Shown here piece after piece: positions 13,272 through 26,660 of a stretch of 64,000 nt of DNA (the stretch's first letter is position 1; every line of letters begins with the position of its first letter). Under the pieces are notes generated by a model, which searched no databases, had not been told where the DNA came from, and saw only the letters and a list, made by a program, of their open reading frames with translations. Origin of the DNA: Ailanthus altissimus (Eukaryota > Streptophyta > Magnoliopsida > Sapindales > Simaroubaceae); NCBI GenBank assembly GCA_946807835.1, contig OX327706.1, forward strand, positions 26,711,001 through 26,775,000, in the 5' to 3' direction. A program made the position numbers and the translations under genes.

Positions 13272-15413
13272 CTTCAAAAACAAGATTTTTCTTCTGTTTG
13301 TTTGTTGATTCTAGCTACCAGCTTGAAAGTTTGTATGAGCTACTAATAAACTCTAAAATAAGAGAAGGAAAAAACCTGGGAATCAAAAACAAGATTCAAA
13401 AAAGTAGAAAATGGAGAAAGTTGTGTGAAAATTCACTAAAGATAAAATGTGATGTGAATGTAAAGCCCCGAAACTGAAGGAGGAAAGAACCTTGAAGGTA
13501 CCATCACTTGTCTGGATTTGATCGGTACCGTGAAATAATAATTATGTGCCAAACGCCCATGACATGCAAGCAGCTTTGGCATCACACACACACACACATA
13601 TATAAAGCAAATTGAGTGCAATTGCTGTTGATGTCATTATCAGGATTCAAAATAAGTTTGATAATCAAATCTGGTTTGATTATCCTATTATAAATTAGTT
13701 TTGCTTTGAAGAGCAAATGGCTCTCGATAGTTCTAGTCTTATTTAGAGCAAAAATTTGAACTTTGTCAAGTCATTCGGTGATATCAGCCAATGCCTTGCA
13801 CCTCATGGTGCTCCAATGTCTCAAAAATTTTATTTACACAAATGTTTTTACTTAGTGAATTCAATTAGGTTTTGATTCAACAAGCTTTCTTAACTTTCTG
13901 TAACTAAAATTTGGCTTAAACCTGCACTTGGAACTCCCACCAATTAAGTGAAGAAATAATGAACATTTATCATTCAATTACATAACAGATAGGTCAAATT
14001 GGAAAGAAACTTACAACGAAACTTCTTCATTATTAGCAAATTGAAATTAAAAAAAATAATCAACAGGGAAAGTGACCACACACACATACATGTCCAGGAA
14101 AGGCACAGTCTACTTCATGCTTGTGAACATCAATAATGATAACAAATAACAATAATAATGTGAAGCAGACAAAAATTTACATGTTCAATTCCCATCTACT
14201 GCCTACTCCTATATGGTAACATGATCAGTACGATCATGACTCTCAATGATTTTATAAGTATATATATTTTAACATTTTGAAGAGCTGATTCTGATTTATA
14301 CCTACCTCCAACTATTAAATTTTATTGTATATTGATATTGATTATGATAAGTATTAAAACAGTTGCTTTACTAATAGTTTATATATACAAAGCCCATATA
14401 ATAATATCATTATTATTCAAAAGATAAATATTATTTTATGATGGAATAACAGGTTAATTATTTTATGGTGGAATAACAGTTTACCTTTAAAAGAAAAAAA
14501 AAAAAGAATTTCTACTAACATTTTCGGTGGATTGAGTAGTCTCAATTTGTGATTGTAAAGAGAAGTAGGGACTCATTTGGGTAAAAGGTAACTAAAAATT
14601 TGAAAGAGTACCCAATTGATTGACAAAAGGGCATTTTATAGACCCGCCAAAAAAAAAAAAAAAGAGGTGGAATCAAACAAGAGGCAAAGCAAAAAGAAGA
14701 ACCGTGCATGAAAAGAATTTTGCTTGTTCAAGTAGTTACAACTCAGCATGTCACCCCATTTTCTATTTTCTGATGAAATTATTGATCGTTGATTAATTTT
14801 TGTTTTTGGTTGGATGTGATGCGGTAAATATTTGTATAATTGTGGAATCAAAGAATGAGTTTGAATAAAATTATTAGAAGAAGCCCTTCAAAAAAAAAAA
14901 AAGACTCGCGTTGAGATTAGTTAAGAGTTGTCATAACCAAGAACAAGAACAAAAACAAAAACAGAAAAAAAATGAATCAAATATGGAGAAGGAAAGTGGG
15001 GAGGTGCGACAAGTTACGTAAATTAGAAGGCTTTTAAAGAAGATGACAAACCAAAACAAAAACCAAATAAAATAAAATAAAATAAAATAATTGTTTTCTT
15101 ATTGTTTTAAGAAAAAATGAAGAAGACAGCAACACGACCAAGATTTGTTTCATCTTTCATGATGAACCCAGAAGAAAACCAAGTTTCCGAATACCCAAAA
15201 TAAATAAATAAATAAATAAGAAAAAACACCCACCACCATTAACGTAATATGAACAAAACTTGGTGACCCAAAACATTATATAACTTCAACAATATGTTAA
15301 AACTCAGATTATGGCGCAAAGAGATTAACGCAGAGAACTTTTTCTCGAGAAAGTGCATGGGAAAATAATGAAACCAGTACAAGAAACTCAAAAAAATTAA
15401 GACTTTTTCGAAC
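13272..15413 (-). other. PILS 5' UTR intron (about 2.1 kb)
   Basis: On the minus strand a consensus donor (CTTCCAG|GTTCG, exon edge at 15414) pairs plausibly with an acceptor just before the start codon (GTTTTTGAAG|C, exon edge at 13271), leaving a short leader before the ATG at 13254. The interval is AT-rich and contains a CA run (about 13588-13600), a tandem AAAAT array (about 15066-15090) and an AAAT array (about 15202-15219). The part 14237-14965 recurs in the decayed second copy at 27077-28975. The acceptor choice is inference; transcript reads would settle it. Confidence 0.55.
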
Positions 15414-15545
15414 CTGGAAGAAGGGAGAGATGCAGAGGACGATGGAGAATCAATGGGGACTCAGGTGAAGATTAAGATGAAGCTAGCTTATTTTGTACGT
15501 GGAACCGATTTTAATAATACAGCTCAAGTTTTTTTGGAAAAGTTG
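15414..15545 (-). other. Probable non-coding first exon of the PILS gene
   Basis: A C/T-rich leader on the minus strand ends at a consensus splice donor at 15414/15413. A TATA-like sequence lies at 15571-15580, so transcription would start roughly 30 bases downstream on the minus strand, near 15540. No ATG-initiated frame runs from it into the coding exons. Supported by position and signals only. Confidence 0.5.
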
Positions 15546-15570
15546 TAAGGACCAAAGCAGCTCTCAAATT

Positions 15571-15580
15571 CTATATATAG
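15571..15580 (-). promoter_or_regulatory. TATA-like box of the PILS gene
   Basis: CTATATATAG, palindromic and so readable on either strand. It lies about 30 bases upstream of the inferred start of the non-coding PILS leader exon and in otherwise mixed sequence, which favours a real core promoter over random AT content. Confidence 0.45.
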
Positions 15581-15649
15581 AGGAAAGAAAATTTAAATTT
15601 GACTGCAGTGCAATTTATTTACCAACTCATGGGGGAAGAAGCTGAGTTT

Positions 15650-15754
15650 TTATATATATATATATTGATTGTATGGGAATGAGGGTTCGAACCTCCGACT
15701 TTAGTCGGGGAGGTGCTCGCTTGCCATTTTCATTTTCGCAAGCACCCCATGTGC
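15650..15754 (-). mobile_element. SINE-like element with flanking target duplication
   Basis: Read on the minus strand the segment holds a pol III B-box-like GGTTCGAACCC (at about 15691-15701) preceded by GC-rich tRNA-like sequence and followed by a TA-rich simple tail (15650-15665). It is bracketed by AGCTGAGTTT at 15640-15649 and again at 15755-15764, which fits a target-site duplication. It is short (about 105 bp) and may be 5' truncated. It sits just upstream of the inferred PILS promoter, on the same strand as the gene. The equivalent region is missing from the second duplication copy, so relative timing cannot be read here. Confidence 0.55.
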
Positions 15755-15764
15755 AGCTGAGTTT

Positions 15765-18700
15765 ATATAATTAAATAAATATATAATTGATTTTTTTTAC
15801 TAGACTTTGTATTTATCTTATGCTTTGATATGGCTTTTGTCTTCTTCTCATTAAAGGAGGATAATTGCACGAATTAGCATCTTTTCCGAGTTAAATTTAC
15901 TTTTAACCTTTTTTTTTATAAAAAAAAATTTGACACTTGTATTTTTTAATTTTTTTTTTATTCACTAATTATATTTTTCTATTTTCTTAAATGAAATTTT
16001 AACTTAACAAAAGAAATTTATCCTTCACACTATTTTTTTTAAGAAGTTTGTTCTTTTACTGTTTATACTGTTAATTACTAAATTTTTAGGTTAAGTATTA
16101 ATGTTTATTTTTGCAAAAAAAAAATTATCTTTTTAAGGAGAGTTAATAGTAAAAGCAACAACAGACACCAGCGATTTTCTGAAAATATACATTTTGATTT
16201 TGTTGTTGGGGGGGGAGGGGAGGCTTCAAGTAAAAATAAATAAACAATTGTTCTTGGGGATTTTTTCTTAGAAGTTTTTGTTTGGTTTTCAATTTAATTA
16301 TCACATGGGATTTACTTCGACTGAAAATTTCTGCAAACGGTAAATTTGCAAACACAAAAATTGGTAAATTCTTAAGGCAAAAGCTAGGCAAGTCATCAAC
16401 TGCACCAGATACAATCAGTCAGGAAAGTTCCATGAAAATTAAGAAGTCTTCCTATAATTGAGAGCCAACTTGGATTGATATACTTTGGCTGATTGCAAAT
16501 AAATTTGAGGATATGAACTTTGCTTAGCTACATGCATACGTAAAGCAACTCAATTTTTGATTGCTTCTTACATTTGCAAAGTTGACAGAATTGACACTGT
16601 CAATTTGGAAATGTTTAGTTATATAATTACCATTTGGTGATAATTATCAGATGATTATTAGCTTTGACCGTGGCGTAAGAAAGCATTTATCTACTAATTG
16701 CCACCACATGCACAGCTGATTTTTTTTATCTTTATCCTAAAGGTTTAAGCAGATAATTTTGTTAATTAATTAATCATTAGCTGGCTTTGTAAAGTTCATT
16801 AAGCTAGTGTTTAGGTATGTTTTTAACATGGATAATATAAGAAATTTTTTTAAAAAAATTATGTTTTTATTTGATAATAAAGCAATATTGCTAGCAATAC
16901 CATCGTCATTGTTTTTAAATTAATTATGTTTATTTATTATGGTATTTTGTATTTATTATAATTCTATAAACACATAAATTAAGGGACATAATTAGTTTAA
17001 TATAAACACATTTGTGATTAATATTAACACTTTTATAATATATATAATATTGAATTAAAATATATAAAAACCGAGGTATTCATAATAAAAACACCTCTTT
17101 ACTTATCAATCGTCACTAAAATTGGAAGAACTTGCTAAGATTTCGTGCATGATACACCCACAAAGAAAGGAAAATTAAATTAAAAGAAAGGCCCGACACT
17201 TAGTGACACAATTCGAATTTGCCTCTAGAGTTTTGGTATTTTGAAAAATTATCGAGTCGTATTTAGATTGGTATCAAATTCATTTGACTTTGTTCCATAA
17301 TTAAACATCATTTCGAAACTATATATATATATATATATATTGGCCACATGCGAAAAAAGTGATGTGACACAATCACATGAGGAAATGAATCAAATTTTTT
17401 AGTCAATTAAAATTTTGAAATTGGGCATGTGGGTTGTGGGACACTCGATTGATCATGTCGATCTATGATTTGTTTTTTTTTTTGGGGTGGGTGGAAACTT
17501 AGCACACGCGCAATTCTTGGAGTTTTGTCCATGAAATTGAATCAAATATCATCATAATTATGGAGAAGGCAATCGAAACCATTAACATATAGACGAGTAT
17601 GTGTGTGTGTTTTTTTTTTGGGTACGAATGAACCAAAACCCAAGGGGCCATATCTTTTGCTTCGATGGGTTAATTTTATGTTTGGTGATTTAAGTAATAA
17701 GAAAAGAGAAAATCAAAATTCCCTTTAATTTAATTTTACTAATTTGACTCTAGTTGGTTCATTGAGCTCCCCCAATTTTTTTATATTTAGGGTTTGCCCT
17801 TTCTTTGCAAAAAAAAATTGTAAATCAATAAAGATGGCTTGACTTTTTCTCCAAGTTGATGATGCCTTGATGGAGATATGGTATAACTTTGCATGCATAC
17901 ATGAATGTATGTCACCATCACCACTTAGTTCTTGCATCTTTATCTCAACCATCAATTGTTGCATTTCTAAGGTGCACTTTTTGAGAATAATAGAATAAAT
18001 TTAATCTAATTATGAAATTATTTATTAGGATTGTATATATTAATTTACTTTTGTTGCTTTCATAAAGTGTTTAAACATTATTTTTTAAATAGTAGAAACT
18101 AATCGAAATATATTTTCAAAAATGTATAAAAACTAACAGTATAATTCAACAAAAATTTTAAAAATAAACTAACAATAGTTTTATCTTATTTCTCAAACTA
18201 CAAAAAAGTAATTATTAAATAATTTAATTGATTATTGCACGTTTTCCACGAGGTAGCTTAGGATTTGTAGTGAATGAGAGTTGGAGATAGTTGGGCGCCA
18301 ATGGCGGAGTTGAAAAAAGTTGGTAGAGCATGAGCAACCATTATTTGATTGAATTATTTGTAAAATTGGACCTGCCACATGTCCATTTTTTCTTGATATT
18401 GCTTTTACTTTTTTTATAGTATCAATCATTTTTTTTTTTTGGCAATATATATGTATGATTTTTTTTTTTTAAAGATTAATAAAATGTCATACCTAGATTA
18501 GATGTTGGGGACTAAAAGGTAATTACAAAAAAAAAAAGAATAATTACATCTAAAGGAAGATTATATGCCCACCACACATTAGCAATTGGGGTCTAATTTA
18601 AGTACCCCTTTTTCAACAACAAATTCAATTTGTATTGGTTGTGATTATTATTATAATACTTGGATAAGAGAGAAACCGAATTTGTAACTTTCATCTTCAA

Positions 18701-20220
18701 ACCTTTTAACACTATACTATTTAAGCAAGTGCGGTTGTGATCATCTTTTGATCATTAAAATTATGGATTTATTCTCTAAAGTTTAATTAAATTATTTAAA
18801 TAAATTTAATCAAATTCCCTTTTGATTATTTAAGATTCAATCTCGATCATACTATAAATGACGTTATTATATATATGGATAGTATAGTGAATGTAAGTTG
18901 AATGATTAGCCTTGTATTATATATATGGATATGAATGAATGATGGGATATCACTATACTGCTAAAATAAAAGTATTCAAACTACAAAGAATTAAGAGTCA
19001 AGAATTGTAAAATATTTTTATTTAATTGTTTATTATTGTTGTCTATTTATCTTTACGTGAAGGAATTTTTCAAATTTGATTTCGTCATGACACAAACAAG
19101 CAAACAACTGTATATAAATAATATTTTAAGGCTACAGCTTATTTGCCCGGCTCGCCGCAGCTAATATATATATATATTTTGTAATTATTATTATAATTAA
19201 AAATAATAGTACACATCTTAAATAATAATATATTAAATAATTATTAAATATAATAAATTATTTTATAATTTATATTATTAATTATAAAATTATTTTATTA
19301 TTTAATAATTACTTAACACATCTTAATTTAAGATACAACCTAAAATATGTAACATTAATATATAATTAATTATGTGATTTTTAATCTAATAAAATATTAT
19401 TTAATCGATCTTAACTCATCAAATCCTACTTTACAGTTGTTGTCTTAACTTATTTAAACACATTTTTCTGAAAGTAAGTAGGTGGGATTATAATGAAATC
19501 TGTACATAGTAATTCTCAATTTTGAGATTATTAGAGATTTATTCAATTAAAAAAAAATTAATTTGATAGGTGAAAATTCTCCTCACATAAAACATGACAA
19601 TTTTAATGTTATGCCTCGAACATTCGACCATCTCTCTTACATCATAAGTATGATTAACAACCAAAGTAAATAGTGAGTTGTTCATATTAAATTATTAGAT
19701 GGGCACCGACAATCAAATTTATTCTAACGAAAAAATGAGAAAAAAATTATTAAAGAAAAAATTAAAGTAAAAGGTCGTACCTTTAATTTGTTTTTATGTT
19801 ATTTTGCAGTGTACAGTTTTTTTTTTTTTTGGAGATTATTTACTCATAAGAGATAATGAAAAGAATTATTGAATATATTTTTATTTATGTATAGTAAAAG
19901 AAATTAAGTTTAAGATAAAGTAATTTTCAAGAGATTGAAACTAAGATAAGAGAATTAAAAAAAAAACAAACATAAAATATAAAATTAAAATTGGATAAAA
20001 ATAAAGATGTGAAAGTTTTAACACAAAATGTTAATTTTAATATTATATTAAAAAAAGTTGGACTAAAAAATTAAGGTATTAAATAAAATTTTTATATTTT
20101 TATAGAAGGTAATAATTTTTTTTTTTGGAGATAATAGACAAATTTCTTAATAAAAAAATGGTGCAAATATTAATATGAGTTTGTGGGAAGAGAAATAGAA
20201 AGATTAAATAAATTAAAACA
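15765..20220. other. AT-rich non-coding DNA
   Basis: No gene is supported. The region has long A and T runs, an AT dinucleotide array at about 17321-17341 and many short frames without domain content. Parts (16500-17075 and 18365-19045) belong to the large duplication and match 29805-31485. The segment about 19200-19375 resembles a degraded MITE: its right part ACACATCTTAATTTAAGATA is close to the element at 41006-41193. Confidence 0.6.
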
Positions 20221-20695
20221 AAAGAAGATTCTACTTTCACAATCATAAAATATGCAAGGAATGACAAAGACACCCTCCCTCCGCACCCCGCGTTAATTAA
20301 GTAAAAGAGAGCTGATTGATATCCGAAGGGCCAGGTTCAATTATTGTAGTTGAAGAATAATGAGTGTGAGTATTGTTACATGCCAGCTTCTTTTTTTTTT
20401 TGTTGTTCTCTCTGCTCAATTATTTTAACCACCCACTTAAGTAATGGCAACAAGGTGTTTTCATTGTAGCGGGCCAAGTCGTTTCTTATTTAGCGTGCCA
20501 TTTTACAAAAAGTTATCGTTAATTTATATATATATGTGTAGTGAGAGATTTTTTAGATGGTTTGACTTTGTATCCATGGTGATCCCTTCATTCTTCAATG
20601 CTAATTGGTTAACACAACAATGTGACGATGGCAATGGCGATGTCGATGACAAATGGAGGTTGTTTTGTTTGTCACCGTTTCATTTTCAGCATGTG

Positions 20696-20715
20696 AGATG
20701 AGATGAGATGAGATG
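20696..20715 (+). repeat. GAGAT microsatellite
   Basis: About four tandem GAGAT units in the duplicated segment; the equivalent position in copy 2 (near 32510-32530) has no array, so the tract expanded or shrank after the duplication. Confidence 0.6.
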
Positions 20716-20749
20716 TCTCTAATTTTGCATTAGGTTGGATGCACTGGAT

Positions 20750-21935
20750 ATTAGTTATAAAGAGCTAAGTGATGCACTGGTATTTTAATTATTGGATCTG
20801 ATTGGATTGAAGAAGTCTCTTCGATTGTGAAGAGTTGATTACTTATTTCTTGTTATTCTATTAATTTATAGTTAGATGTATTAGATGAATTATCTCTGGT
20901 GCTGAAATATTGATTAATTTATTTATTAATATTAGATTGATTTATAGCAACCATTCAATTGTACAAGATATAAGTTGGGCTCATCTCCTATGATTATAAA
21001 TGATTGATTATTTATTTATTGACATCAGTTAATTTGTAACAACTCTTTAATTATAGAAGGTTAATATTATACTCATTTGTAATATTAAAAGTGTTGAGGG
21101 AATTTTTTTTTTTAAATAAAAAATCTCAAATTTTTAAGGGTTATGTTAAAATAAAGAATCACGAATTCAATTTAGAATTTTAATCATCTTATACAGCGAA
21201 ATAACTTGTTAATTAATTAAAAATAGTAAGAATGTAAAGTAAAATATAAAAAAGTATAACATAATCTTAAGTGGTTCGGCTAATTATCTACGTCCACGGT
21301 AGATTTAAGAATTCTAACCTCTCTTATTAACTCCTTAGAGATTTTACAAAGAAAATTCAATTAAAAGAACTCTCAAAATGATCTAATATTTAGTGAACCC
21401 TTACTTTATTATAAATAATGATCACCAAAACGACGGTTCCACCCTAGCGCACACAAGTATTTAATGTCTACCCAGTTATTTCCCTCTCTTAGAATCTCTC
21501 TTAATGCTTTATCTGAAATAAAGAATTTACAAGTGTTTTAATAGGGTGTATTTCGTGATTACTAACCATATTTCTTATTTGAGTAATAGTACATTTGTTT
21601 TAAAAGTCCAAAACTTTCAAAAACTCGAAATTCTGATGAAAAACAGACTTTTGACGCGTCTGGCGTCGCGACGCTTGTCCCTAGATGTCGAGGCGCTCAT
21701 GCCTAGCAGCTCCTCTCGCGTTTTTTTTATTTCCTTCGCGTCTTTAAGTTCCATTTCACTTTCCTCTTCGTATCCCACATATCCTAAACTTCTTCATATG
21801 TGTCTCACACGTTCTGAATTTTTTGTGACTTTTCACTTTAATATTTATTTCAATTCTTATCTAACTAAGATTATTAAATTATCAAATTTTTATAAAAAAT
21901 ATCATTTCAAATAAAACATTAAAAAAATATTTATA
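20750..21935 (-). mobile_element. Degenerate solo-LTR-like insertion, unknown family
   Basis: Copy 2 passes almost directly from the equivalent of 20745 to the equivalent of 21940, so about 1.2 kb is extra here. Read on the minus strand the extra DNA ends with a GTGGACGTAGATAATTAGCCGAACCACTTAA-type tail (plus positions about 21265-21298), similar to the 3' portion of the LTRs at 34256-35044. It has a GC-rich CpG-dense patch at about 21650-21720, as those LTRs do. No internal coding region remains. Exact ends are not resolved. Confidence 0.5.
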
Positions 21936-22836
21936 AACACCGAATTGTAAAGCACCGAAATTTTATATTTAGGTGTTTTGTCTGAAAAATAAAACAAAAA
22001 TACTTTTATACCATACCAAACAAATTCTAAATTAATCAATAATTGACACTTAATTTTTAATTAAAATTGATCATTGATTTTTTTTTTTGTTTATAGGGTC
22101 ACGTATTAGATAGCGAGCAATTTTGTCCTTGTGTGTATATATATAGTCACGGGCAAAATATTTGAGAGTATGATAAAGTGGGTGGGCAATACAATGCACT
22201 ACAGCCTTACCGGGTCCCCCCAAGTCAAAGAAATTTAATTACTGAACTCATCAACAGGCCATTGTGTCATGAATATTTCTCCATTCCCTCAATGCTTATT
22301 ACCTACCACATCAATGTGATGACGACGACAACGAGATGACGACGAGTATTATAAAGTAAAAAATATTTGTTATAGATTTTTTTTATTAAAAAATAATTAT
22401 TAATTTTATATGTAAGTATTGTATTATAAAGATACAAAAAGCACTTTCATACAAAGCAAATTCTAATAACTGGTATTTTCATAATACTTTTGGTAATCTT
22501 CTTTGGCATGTATATAATAAGTATATGTGAACTTTGGCAGCTTGCACTCATCTTCACGCTATATGAATTTTGGCAGCTTTCTCATTTAATCATGGAAGCT
22601 GCTGGGGCACAATTTTTTTTTGAATTATTTGAAAGATGGACCACCGTGTCCATACTGCATTTACATCATTTCTAGTATATTATGATTATTTATTATGATT
22701 AAAATAGCATATATTTTAAGGTTTTGTAAGCGTGAAAGACTTTCCTAATAAAAAAAGTAAGAATAAAAAAAAGATTAAAATAAAGAGATTAATAATTAAA
22801 TAAAAAGATTTATGTGATTTAATAATAAATATTTAT

Positions 22837-23480
22837 CGTTGAAACAGAAGTATACAAATAAACAAAAAATCATCAATGTAAATAATAATATTGCAGAACA
22901 AATTATTAAAAGGTAAGAAAAAATGGTAGAAGAAAAATACACAAAGAATTACGTGATTCGATAACTTGCCTACGTCCACGACAGATCAACATCACACTCT
23001 TCTCTTATTATGAATCACAAGGCAATCACAAAATATGTTTATTATAAGAAAGATCACAAAAAAAATTATCTTGCACTTTACGAATTTTTTTTTACTAAGA
23101 ACCACAAAGATCTCTTGTTGATCACAAAGATTACCAAGATGTGTTTACAAGCCAATTGATAGCATTTATATAGACTTTAGGACGTCCTAAGTTTACCCAA
23201 TACGTGTGAAAATCATGTTAGGGAGTCTTGGAGCAAGTGAGAGACGAAATAAAGAAAACTGATTCTGCGCCGCGGTGCTAGTGCGCCCGTCTGAGCATCG
23301 CGAAGCTCGTCGCCTGGAGCCGCAGCGCTCAGGTTCTGGACTGGGCGTCGCGGCGCTGGCGCCTGGTGCGCCCTTCTTCGTTTTTCACCTCCTTTCGCGT
23401 CCATTTTCAATCCGTGCACACCCTGCATACTTGGCTTGATTTTCAAATCATATTCCGATAATTTTCAATTTATATTCTCA
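22837..23480 (-). mobile_element. Solo LTR, Tnt1-like Copia family (same family as 34256-39897)
   Basis: Reverse-complement reading gives TGAGAATAT at the start (23480), a GC-rich patch of GCGCC/GCGGC repeats (about 23255-23390), a TATA-like TATATAAA (plus 23165-23172), tandem ATCTTTGTG-type units and a CGTAGGCAAGTTATCGAATCACGTAA stretch. It matches the LTRs at 34256-35044 and 39130-39897 along its whole length. There is no primer-binding site, coding region or second LTR nearby, so it is a solo LTR left by recombination. It is absent from copy 2 of the duplication, so it inserted after that event or was lost there. Confidence 0.75.
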
Positions 23481-23489
23481 CACTTATAC

Positions 23490-24110
23490 TTATGTTTATA
23501 TTAGAATACATAATCCTAATCTCTTTTATTTATTTACAAAGATTTCTCACAAGAGATAATTAATAAATTAAATATAATAGATGAGCTCTTAAGAATTTAT
23601 CAACACTTTCTTGATCACTTAGATTTCAAGTACTTTTTAAAATTTTTCTTCATTACCTAGCTCTCAAAGTTTTTTAACTCTCCATTCTCTCTCTTGGAGT
23701 TTATATCTTAATGTTTGATTAATTCTAAGGGGTTGCAATAGTTATTTAATGTTTAAATCATCCGTAGAATACTTATTTTTAGTTAAAATAAGAGTTTGTG
23801 CATGTAAAACTCCAAATTCTACTCGAATAAGTTGATTTGAGACAAATTGAAGTTTCTCAACATTGAGTATTATGGCGCTGGTAAGGCCTCAATGTAGTAC
23901 CACAACACTGGTGATTATGCGTTCAACACCACAATGCTCGAGTTTGAAAAGATCCCTTATTTGTTCTGACCCTCTCCTTACTTTTGACTCTTTATTTTAT
24001 TCATTTTTCTGTATGTTTAACGCATACTTAATTTTGTGTTGACTCTTTATTATTAGCCTTAAACTCAAAATTATACACAAATATAATTTTAAATCATAAA
24101 AAATTTAACA
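23490..24110 (-). mobile_element. LTR-like fragment, second family
   Basis: This segment shares several stretches with 27960-28570, for example AATATAATAGATGAGCT followed by CTTAAGAATTTA, and later a TTTTTAGTT..AATAAGAGTT block and a run of short ACGCT/ACAATGCT phrases. Both lie beside a CCTACGTC[C/T]AC tail typical of Copia LTRs. Here the tail is supplied by the adjoining solo LTR, so this piece may have been split or truncated by that insertion. No coding capacity. Confidence 0.4.
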
Positions 24111-26660
24111 ATATCATTTTACTTTAATATTCTAAAAATAAATAAATTTTAAACATTATTTTTTTTCCTGAATAAATCGATAAACTTAAGAGAATTAAGA
24201 TGATAGTTTTTCTTATTGAACACATTTTTTGAAAGCAAGTAATTGCTCAAACTAGTTTTTAAAAACAAATTAGTGAATGGAATTAGCATGAAATACTAGA
24301 GTAATTATCAAGTTTGAGATAATGGGAAAATTATTTTTACAAAAATTAGTACAAATATTAGAGATACTTTTTTCTGGAAGTAAAATAAATATATTTTTTC
24401 ACTATTTTTTCTTTTAAAAATGTTAATAAGATGACATTTTTCATTCACTAAACCCTAATTTATATCATTTATTTTTACTCGAGTAGCTACAAATGTAAGC
24501 CAACTCATTTATCTTTTTTTTTTTTTCAAATTTGAAATAGTAAAAAAAAAAAAACGCAAAACACATTTCCAATCAAGCGAACAAAGTCTAGGGACAAATT
24601 TATTATGTTTTTATAAAGTTTGAATTCAGCTACAATCCCCCATTAATTAAGGCAAATAAAGTTGATATTTTTCAAAGGCCAACTTCTTCAATTATTGTAC
24701 AGCTGTTTTGTTCTCCCTTCCCTACAGAATTATTATGAGTGACCACAACTTCACTTCAAGTTCACACTACACTTATGCAAATGGAAAATTTCATTATATT
24801 TAGTGGCCAATTAAGTATTTTAACAATTTCATCCATAAAAAATTCTTTTTTTTTCTTTGTAATTTTTTTTTTATCAAAAATTAAAACACATGATTTAAAC
24901 CTTAAAACCCTTATCACAGGTGAAAAAAAAGGAAATTAACAGTTGAACTAAGCTAATATTTATAAAATTACAATTTATATTTTTAAAATATATATATTAT
25001 TGCTTCTTTAAATCTTCTTGAAATAATTCTCTTAATTCTTCAATTTGATCTGAATTCTTAGTAGTTGAAAGATCAACGACTTCCAAGATTTCAATGGGAT
25101 ACAAATCTTTGGCCAACGTTTAGATTCCTGGGCTGAGTTTATTGTTTTGCAGGCCCTCAAGGCCCATTATTAGTGTCTCCAATTATTATTAAATAAAAGG
25201 AGAGTATACTATTTTTATAATATATAACTTTATTGATTTATTGCTTAATAATATAATATCTCGAATAAATAATATGTTAAATAAAAATTGATCGATAAAA
25301 TGATGTAATAAATAATTTTAAAAATTAATTATTCATTAGATATTTAACATATTACTTAAAATTAAAAAAAGTTAGAATCAAAATTAGAAAGAGTAATATT
25401 AATATTAATATTAAAGACACATTTTAACCGATGAATTGTGAGAAGCATTATAAAACTCTCACTTCGCAATAAATTCTATTTGTTTTTTAACAATAATGTT
25501 CCAAATTTAAACGAAGCCATATGCTAAGGATGCCCCGAAAATAAATTAAAAGAATGAAATGAAGTGTTATTATACATATATGATCATTTCCTTTTGAATT
25601 ATAGAAGTTCAAGTTTACAATTTCATCATTCTGGTCCTCCTGGGGATTTTAAAAAGAATATTAATATTTGGTACCCAGTACCATATTTGACTTCCACAAT
25701 TATATCAAAAGGTCAATGAAAGATGATCATTTCAAGGTAAATGTTGGTATCAAGTTAATTGCCTCTCATTCTCTCTATACCATTTTATTGCATGAGAATA
25801 GATAGAAAATTTAAGTTATAATTTTAATTCAAAAATATAAGCTAAGGAATCCCATTCATATATATATATATATATATATATTGATTAGATGACACTAGGG
25901 GTGTCAATATGAATCAATATTCATTAATTCAATTTGAATTTAGTTAATATGAATAATAAAAAGTGATTTGAATTATAAACAAATCCAATACAAAATTTAT
26001 GGATAATCGAATTAGAATTTGAACATCTTAATTTCATCAATTCGTTTAGAATTTATATAAAATTTAAAAGATATAATTAATTAATTTTGTAATAACTAAG
26101 ATTTAAAATATAAACAATAAAAAATAATTTAACATTTACAAAATATAAAAATAAAATAAAATAATTGAATTTAATATAAATTGTGTAATTTTTTTTAAAA
26201 GAATATGTGTTGTGCATTATTAATGAATTATTTTTTTAATTTAAGTTAATTTTTCACCAAGGTCGAATTTCGGTTATTAACTTATTTACATCAAATTTGT
26301 CTAATTCATTTTGATTCGGTTTAAAACGAATCAAATATGAATTCACTGAAATTTTGTTATATATTACTTGAATTCAACACATTTGATTCATTTATTCATT
26401 TTCTACCTCTAAATAATATAATATATAATATAATATCATATAATAAACACATCATTTAAGATTTGAAAACTAGTGTTAGTTATATATTCTTAATTTTTTT
26501 ATCATATTAGAATTGCTTGCCTCAGAGTTGTGTTCTAAAATTAATTTAACACGAAAGAAAAGGGAATTGACAATTTCGTCTCTAATTTTTATAAATTACT
26601 AATTAAAATTTTTAATTTTTTTTAAAATACTCAATTTAATTTATCATTAAAAATAAATAT
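24110..26660. other. AT-rich end of duplication copy 1
   Basis: No gene is supported. The region contains an AT dinucleotide array (about 25857-25881) and a repeat family member at about 25890-26560 that recurs at 40095-40790. It ends at about 26660 where the sequence switches to RRP44A intron 10-like DNA. Confidence 0.6.

Noticed and set aside
15640..15764. Possible tRNA gene (GGTTCGAACC B box)
   Set aside because: No cloverleaf can be drawn around the B box, and the flanking duplication with a TA tail points to a SINE-like element instead.
18232..18429. 65-residue minus-strand frame
   Set aside because: In the duplicated non-coding stretch; the frame is not maintained in the matching copy near 30460, so it is not under coding constraint.
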